From DUZB01 sp964407525 (GTDB taxonomy: Bacteria; Desulfobacterota; DSM-4660; Desulfatiglandales; Desulfatiglandaceae), in assembly GCA_964407525.1 (NCBI GenBank), contig CAYOWC010000084.1, positions 1 through 16,857 on the forward strand: a stretch of 16,857 nt of DNA. Direction: 5' to 3'. This document shows positions 14,170 to 16,857 of the stretch, piece after piece. Under the pieces are notes generated by a model. That model had not been told where the DNA came from and made no database searches. It worked only from the letters and a program-made list of their open reading frames with translations. The position numbers and the translations under genes were made by a program. How positions within the stretch are numbered: position 1 is the stretch's first letter; each line of letters begins with the position of its first letter.

Positions 14170-14273
14170 AGGATTTTATAAAAGGCTCACACCTTAACTC
14201 CAGGAGGTCATACGGCATTTTTACGTTAATCAGGTCGTAACCGGTTTTTGATCGCCCAAACTTGTTGAGAAGT
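14170..14273. repeat. Dispersed intergenic element, copy A
   Basis: It shares a near-identical left block with 16179-16277: TTTTATAAAAGGCTCAC (14174-14190), then CCTTAACTCCAGGAGG (14192-14207). The shared right block has the form G-C/A-CCC-A/G-AACT-T/C-G/A-TTGAG (ending near 14269). The middle is diverged. A perfect Shine-Dalgarno (AGGAGG, 14202-14207) remains, but the start codon that copy B has is ACG here, so no peptide is encoded. On the minus strand CTGGAG-N17-TATAAA (14203 to 14175) looks like a promoter pointing into the amidase 3' end. The right end forms AACTT...AAGTT. Confidence 0.65.
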
Positions 14274-14289
14274 TGCTTTTCACTCCTCT

Positions 14290-14766
14290 TTACTCTTGTT
14301 CAAGATTTATCAATCTTTCTTTCATCGCAAGTCCATGGGCGAACCCGGTAAGTTTTCCGTTTGTCCCTATTACCCTGTGACAAGGTACAATAAGCGGGAT
14401 GGGGTTCTTACTGTTGGCCATACCAACAGCCCTTGCTGCTTTTTCATTTCCTATGGCTTTAGCGATATCTTTATACGTGCAAAGTTCACCATATCCAATT
14501 TTACATAAATTACGCCACACCCTTTTTTGAAATTCTGTACCCTGTGGATTAATGATCACACTGAATTGCGTTCGTTTCCCTCTAAAATACTCTTTGATCT
14601 GGTTTATGGTATCCGCAAAAAATGTTTCATTCAAAATCCACTCCTTGGATATCTCAAAAGATCTCTTGCCTTCCCCAGTGTTTAAATGGAGATTGGAAAG
14701 TCCCTCTTCATTACCGACCAGAATAATCTCACAGAATGGGGTATCGAATCTTGTATAATACATCAT
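14290..14766 (-). CDS. ogt: Methylated-DNA--[protein]-cysteine S-methyltransferase
   Basis: This is a suicide repair enzyme that moves the alkyl group from O6-alkylguanine (and O4-alkylthymine) to its own cysteine. The protein has 158 residues. The active-site motif IVPCHRVIG places the acceptor Cys at residue 129. The arginine-finger helix ARAVGMANSKNP and the helix-turn-helix start GTEFQKRVW...LCTYKDIA are present. The N-terminal DTPFCEIILVGNEEGL is the small ribonuclease-H-like domain. The start ATG 14766 overlaps the alkA stop by ATGA and has CAGGTG upstream; a start at 14832 is rejected because it lies inside alkA. It is last in the slyX-ywbE-alkA-ogt unit. Confidence 0.95.
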   Translation of the reverse strand: MMYYTRFDTPFCEIILVGNEEGLSNLHLNTGEGKRSFEISKEWILNETFFADTINQIKEYFRGKRTQFSVIINPQGTEFQKRVWRNLCKIGYGELCTYKDIAKAIGNEKAARAVGMANSKNPIPLIVPCHRVIGTNGKLTGFAHGLAMKERLINLEQE

Positions 14767-15695
14767 ACTGTCACCTGATTTGATTTTAGATTCCATAAAC
14801 ATAACGTAGCATACGATCTGTATGGCCGCCAATTTTCGGCTATATCTATTATCTCTTTCTTTGATAGGACTCTGCCATCTTTTGTGAGCGCTTTAACCAC
14901 TCCCAAATCTCCGGCAGGAAAACTGTCGACCATCCCCAGCCCTCTCATTGCCACATAGTTGACAGTCCAATCTCCTATTCCTTTCAGTGCTGAAAAATCT
15001 TTATGAAACGTATCGAACGGCTGATTGGAAGTTAGTCTCACTCCCCCATCAAGAATGGCCTGTGCAGCTGTTTTTATGGTCGTTTGCCTGGTTTTGGTGA
15101 TCCCAATTTCATCAAGATCTAATTCCAATAATTCTGCTGGATTTGGAAAGAAATAATCTAATCCATGAGGAAATCTATCGCTTTTTATGGCCGCTTTCTT
15201 AGCGACTCTTGCCGCCAAAGTCGTGGCTGCCTTTACGGATATCTGTTGCCCAAGGACTGCTCTTACAACAAATTCGAATGGATTAAAGGCAATGGGCAAT
15301 CGAGGAACATGACCACTTACTATTCCTTTTGACAGGAGTGTGTCTTTTGAAAATTTTTCATTTATGACCCGAAAGTCGGTATCAAGGTCAAACATCTTAC
15401 GGATTCTGTCAGAGATTTTCATATGACATTGGTTGTCCTCACAACCTATCCGCAATTCCAAGGCGGAATGGTCAGGATTGTTTGTTACAGTGAAGTATCC
15501 TCTCGATTTACCTCTTCTAAATGTTCTGCTGTAGGTGTTCTCAGTAATGACTTCCACACCTTCCATTGCCCTTTGTTTCATGAAGGCTATTATCTGGTTG
15601 AAATTCAATGGTTTTATATATTTCAACAAGAATATGGTGTCGTTTTTATCGCTCTTTTCATTCATCAATTCATTTTTTACCATAAGCTCAGCCAT
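14763..15695 (-). CDS. alkA: AlkA-type DNA-3-methyladenine glycosylase II
   Basis: This base-excision glycosylase removes 3-methyladenine and related alkylated bases. With ATG 15695 the protein has 310 residues. The N-terminal AlkA_N domain (about residues 22-115) starts at FLLKYIKPLNFNQIIAFMKQRAMEGVE. The HhH-GPD domain follows, with RAVLGQQISVKAATTLAARV (about 145-164), the hairpin LKGIGDWTVNYVAMRGLG and the catalytic Asp263 in FPAGDLG. ATG 15695 overlaps the ywbE stop by eight bases, the simplest coupled start; ATG at 15683 or 15665 would remove only residues before the domain. Translation further upstream would run inside ywbE. No Ada domain is fused, so adaptive control is not evident. 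Confidence 0.93.
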   Translation of the reverse strand: MAELMVKNELMNEKSDKNDTIFLLKYIKPLNFNQIIAFMKQRAMEGVEVITENTYSRTFRRGKSRGYFTVTNNPDHSALELRIGCEDNQCHMKISDRIRKMFDLDTDFRVINEKFSKDTLLSKGIVSGHVPRLPIAFNPFEFVVRAVLGQQISVKAATTLAARVAKKAAIKSDRFPHGLDYFFPNPAELLELDLDEIGITKTRQTTIKTAAQAILDGGVRLTSNQPFDTFHKDFSALKGIGDWTVNYVAMRGLGMVDSFPAGDLGVVKALTKDGRVLSKKEIIDIAENWRPYRSYATLCLWNLKSNQVTV

Positions 15696-15885
15696 GAATG
15701 GTTTTGACCCTCCCCACAAGACCATTTTCCAACCGAACCTTGACTCCATGGGGGTGCGTGGAGGATTTTGTCAGAAGATTTTTGACGATGCCTTCGGTAA
15801 GCTTTCCTGTTCTCTGGTCTTTTTTCAATACAATGGAAACCTTCAGACCGGGTTTAATATCGGCTCTTTTTGTTCCGTCAGTCAT
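15688..15885 (-). CDS. ywbE: YwbE family protein (DUF2196)
   Basis: The protein has 65 residues, full length for this small family. Typical sequence is GTKRADIKPGLKVSIVLKKD, then RTGKLTEGIVKNLLT, SSTHPHGVKVRLENGLVGRV. It is predicted to form an SH3-like beta barrel; the function is not known to me. AAAGGAA lies about six bases before ATG 15885. Its 3' end overlaps alkA, and it follows slyX by 36 bases, so it is part of the same transcript. Co-expression with DNA repair genes is the only functional hint. Confidence 0.9.
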   Translation of the reverse strand: MTDGTKRADIKPGLKVSIVLKKDQRTGKLTEGIVKNLLTKSSTHPHGVKVRLENGLVGRVKTIHG

Positions 15886-15921
15886 TTGGAAATTCCTTTT
15901 CTATCTCTGAATTTGTTGTGG

Positions 15922-16131
15922 TTAATAGTGAGGGGGCTTTTCATTTGCCGGCGCATCAATTCCCGGGATGAACTCCGATAGTTCTTTGAGCCGTTTCACC
16001 AGAGCTTCACAGATGAAGCCGAGTCTCTCCACTTCCTGCTGCTGTTCGTAAAGCACTTCATTCAGGTCTTTGATGGTCTTTTCCTGAAATGCGATTTTCG
16101 TTTCAATTTTTTCCAGACGTTCTTCACACAT
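15922..16131 (-). CDS. slyX: SlyX family protein
   Basis: The protein has 69 residues and is nearly all coiled coil: heptad-like ERLEKIETKIAFQEKTIKDL, then NEVLYEQQQEVERL, ending with the SlyX-type tail PANEKPPHY. Function is unknown in all species I know of. GGAGGG lies 10 bases before ATG 16131. It is the first gene of the minus-strand unit, about 50 bases downstream of a promoter-like sequence inside intergenic element B. Confidence 0.92.
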   Translation of the reverse strand: MCEERLEKIETKIAFQEKTIKDLNEVLYEQQQEVERLGFICEALVKRLKELSEFIPGIDAPANEKPPHY

Positions 16132-16178
16132 TTTTATGTTCCCTCCCCATCACCATAATCAAAACTATTTCATCGGTG

Positions 16179-16277
16179 AAGGTTTTATAAAAGGCTCACG
16201 CCTAAACTCCAAGAAGACAATGGCTTTTTCAATTGATCTTAAATCTGATTACGCTGTGGGGACCCGAACTCATTGAG
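16179..16277. repeat. Dispersed intergenic element, copy B
   Basis: This is the same element and orientation as 14170-14273: TTTTATAAAAGGCTCAC (16183-16199), GCCTAAACTCCAAGAAG, and right block ACCCGAACTCATTGAG ending at 16276. The right end overlaps the 3' end of the minus-strand gene 16270-16857, including its stop codon. A hairpin AACTC-ATT-GAGTT ends the element; copy A has a different but still paired AACTT...AAGTT. An intact plus-strand micro-ORF of 18 residues (16220-16276, MAFSIDLKSDYAVGTRTH) is present. Confidence 0.65.
16184..16212 (-). promoter_or_regulatory. Probable promoter of slyX-ywbE-alkA-ogt
   Basis: On the minus strand TTGGAG (16212-16207) and TATAAA (16189-16184) are separated by exactly 17 bases. 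Transcription would start near 16177, about 46 bases before slyX. The boxes lie in the conserved left block of element B, and copy A keeps the same spacing (CTGGAG-N17-TATAAA). Confidence 0.5.
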
Positions 16278-16857
16278 TTACCGGTTTTGCCGCAAGCCAG
16301 ATTATATGCCTGCCGCCCTTTCCCCGTTTTCGGGCCCGTACAGTTAGGGTCTCCGTCTCAAATCCGCATTGCTTCAGGCGATGGGTGAATGCCTCGTCTG
16401 ATCCGGAAGACCATACGCCCAAGATGCCTCCGGGGCGGAGAGCGGAAAAAGACATTCTCAGACCGGAGCTTCCATAGAGGCGATCATTGGCTTTTCTGGT
16501 AAGCCCGGCAGGACCGTTGTCCACGTCAAGAAGTATGGCATCCCAGGCGGATTTCATTCTCCTGATGGTTTCCGCCACATCTTCTTCTTCGACACATACC
16601 CGTGGGTCATTCAGCGGCGTTCCCGTAAGGTGTCCCAGGTGCTCCCGGTTCCATTTGACCACAGCCGGAATCAGTTCGGATACGGTAACGAGTGCATCCG
16701 ATTTCGATTGGTCAAGCGCTGCCGCCAGGGTGTAGCCCATGCCAAGGCCTCCAACGAGAATCCTCAAGCCGGATTTTCGTTTAATGCGACGGCATGTAAG
16801 TTCTGCAAGAGCACGTTCTGAACCGTGGAGGCGGCTGTTCATCAGCTCTGTTCCTCC
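16270..16857 (-). CDS. Spermidine synthase-like methyltransferase-fold protein (partial, N-terminus beyond window)
   Basis: The visible 195 residues are open to the right edge. ELMNSRLHGSERALAEL is an internal family sequence, so the ATG at 16842 is not the true start and the N-terminal beta domain lies outside. Further features are ILVGGLGMGYTLAAALD (SAM-type glycine loop), VTVSELIPAVVKWNREHL, DPRVCVEEEDVAETI, AILLDVDNGP and LRPGGILGVWSSG. This group is annotated as spermidine synthase-like; without the complete substrate pocket visible, whether it makes spermidine is open. It runs in the same direction as slyX but is separated by element B, which overlaps its last codons and may carry the downstream promoter. 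Confidence 0.85.
   Translation of the reverse strand, partial: GGTELMNSRLHGSERALAELTCRRIKRKSGLRILVGGLGMGYTLAAALDQSKSDALVTVSELIPAVVKWNREHLGHLTGTPLNDPRVCVEEEDVAETIRRMKSAWDAILLDVDNGPAGLTRKANDRLYGSSGLRMSFSALRPGGILGVWSSGSDEAFTHRLKQCGFETETLTVRARKRGKGGRHIIWLAAKPVTQ

Noticed and set aside
1..16857. CRISPR array, tRNA, rRNA, insertion sequence or integrase
   Set aside because: No regularly spaced repeats, no cloverleaf or rRNA-like segments and no transposase or recombinase motifs were seen on either strand.

Overview
The window looks like chromosomal DNA from an anaerobic, Gram-negative bacterium, most probably a Desulfobacterota (sulfate-reducer-type) genome. This is an inference from protein style only: a stand-alone URO-D/methyltransferase-family protein, an epoxyqueuosine-reductase-like Fe-S protein, VF530, SlyX and an AlbA_2 ATP-binding protein left beside a restriction-system scar. 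There is no rRNA, tRNA, CRISPR array, transposase or integrase in the window.

Layout. (1) 1-3450 is an accessory region: the end of an unknown gene, a 27-codon ORF with a strong ribosome binding site, a DUF6880-like helical protein, a decayed stretch ending in the last 28 codons of a type I restriction specificity subunit (HsdS), and an AlbA_2/HATPase regulator whose start overlaps the HsdS stop. (2) 3520-7894 is a tyrosine-branch operon: promoter, aromatic-rich leader peptide, tandem terminators, then DAHP synthase, aroB, an aromatic-type aminotransferase and tyrA. The leader reads as a classical transcription attenuator, and a further pairing appears to link the two terminators. (3) 8093-8530 is the C-terminal half of a QueG-like Fe-S protein with its front missing. 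(4) 8629-10975 is a two-gene unit, a URO-D-family protein and an MFS transporter with overlapping ends, followed by a VF530-type small DNA-binding protein (11008-11244). (5) 11245-11590 has no gene but holds a terminator and two large inverted repeats. It leads into a three-gene unit (11591-14126): a SLOG-like Rossmann protein, a zinc-ribbon methyltransferase and an amidase. (6) 14290-16131, on the minus strand, is a compact slyX-ywbE-alkA-ogt unit for alkylation repair. (7) The window ends in a minus-strand spermidine-synthase-like gene that continues past the right edge.

How the parts work together. The aro operon links the first two shikimate steps to prephenate dehydrogenase and an aminotransferase. 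Its leader codons (four Tyr, two Phe, one Trp) and a glycine in the feedback pocket of the DAHP synthase both point to tyrosine control. The alkA and ogt genes remove complementary alkylation lesions and are probably co-translated. Two diverged copies of a roughly 100-bp intergenic element (14170-14273 and 16179-16277) flank the repair operon. The right copy carries a promoter-like TTGGAG-N17-TATAAA sequence correctly placed to drive slyX.

The best candidates for undescribed biology are the coupled double attenuator of the aro operon, the dispersed element with its embedded micro-ORF and promoter, and the SLOG-methyltransferase-amidase unit behind a highly structured leader.
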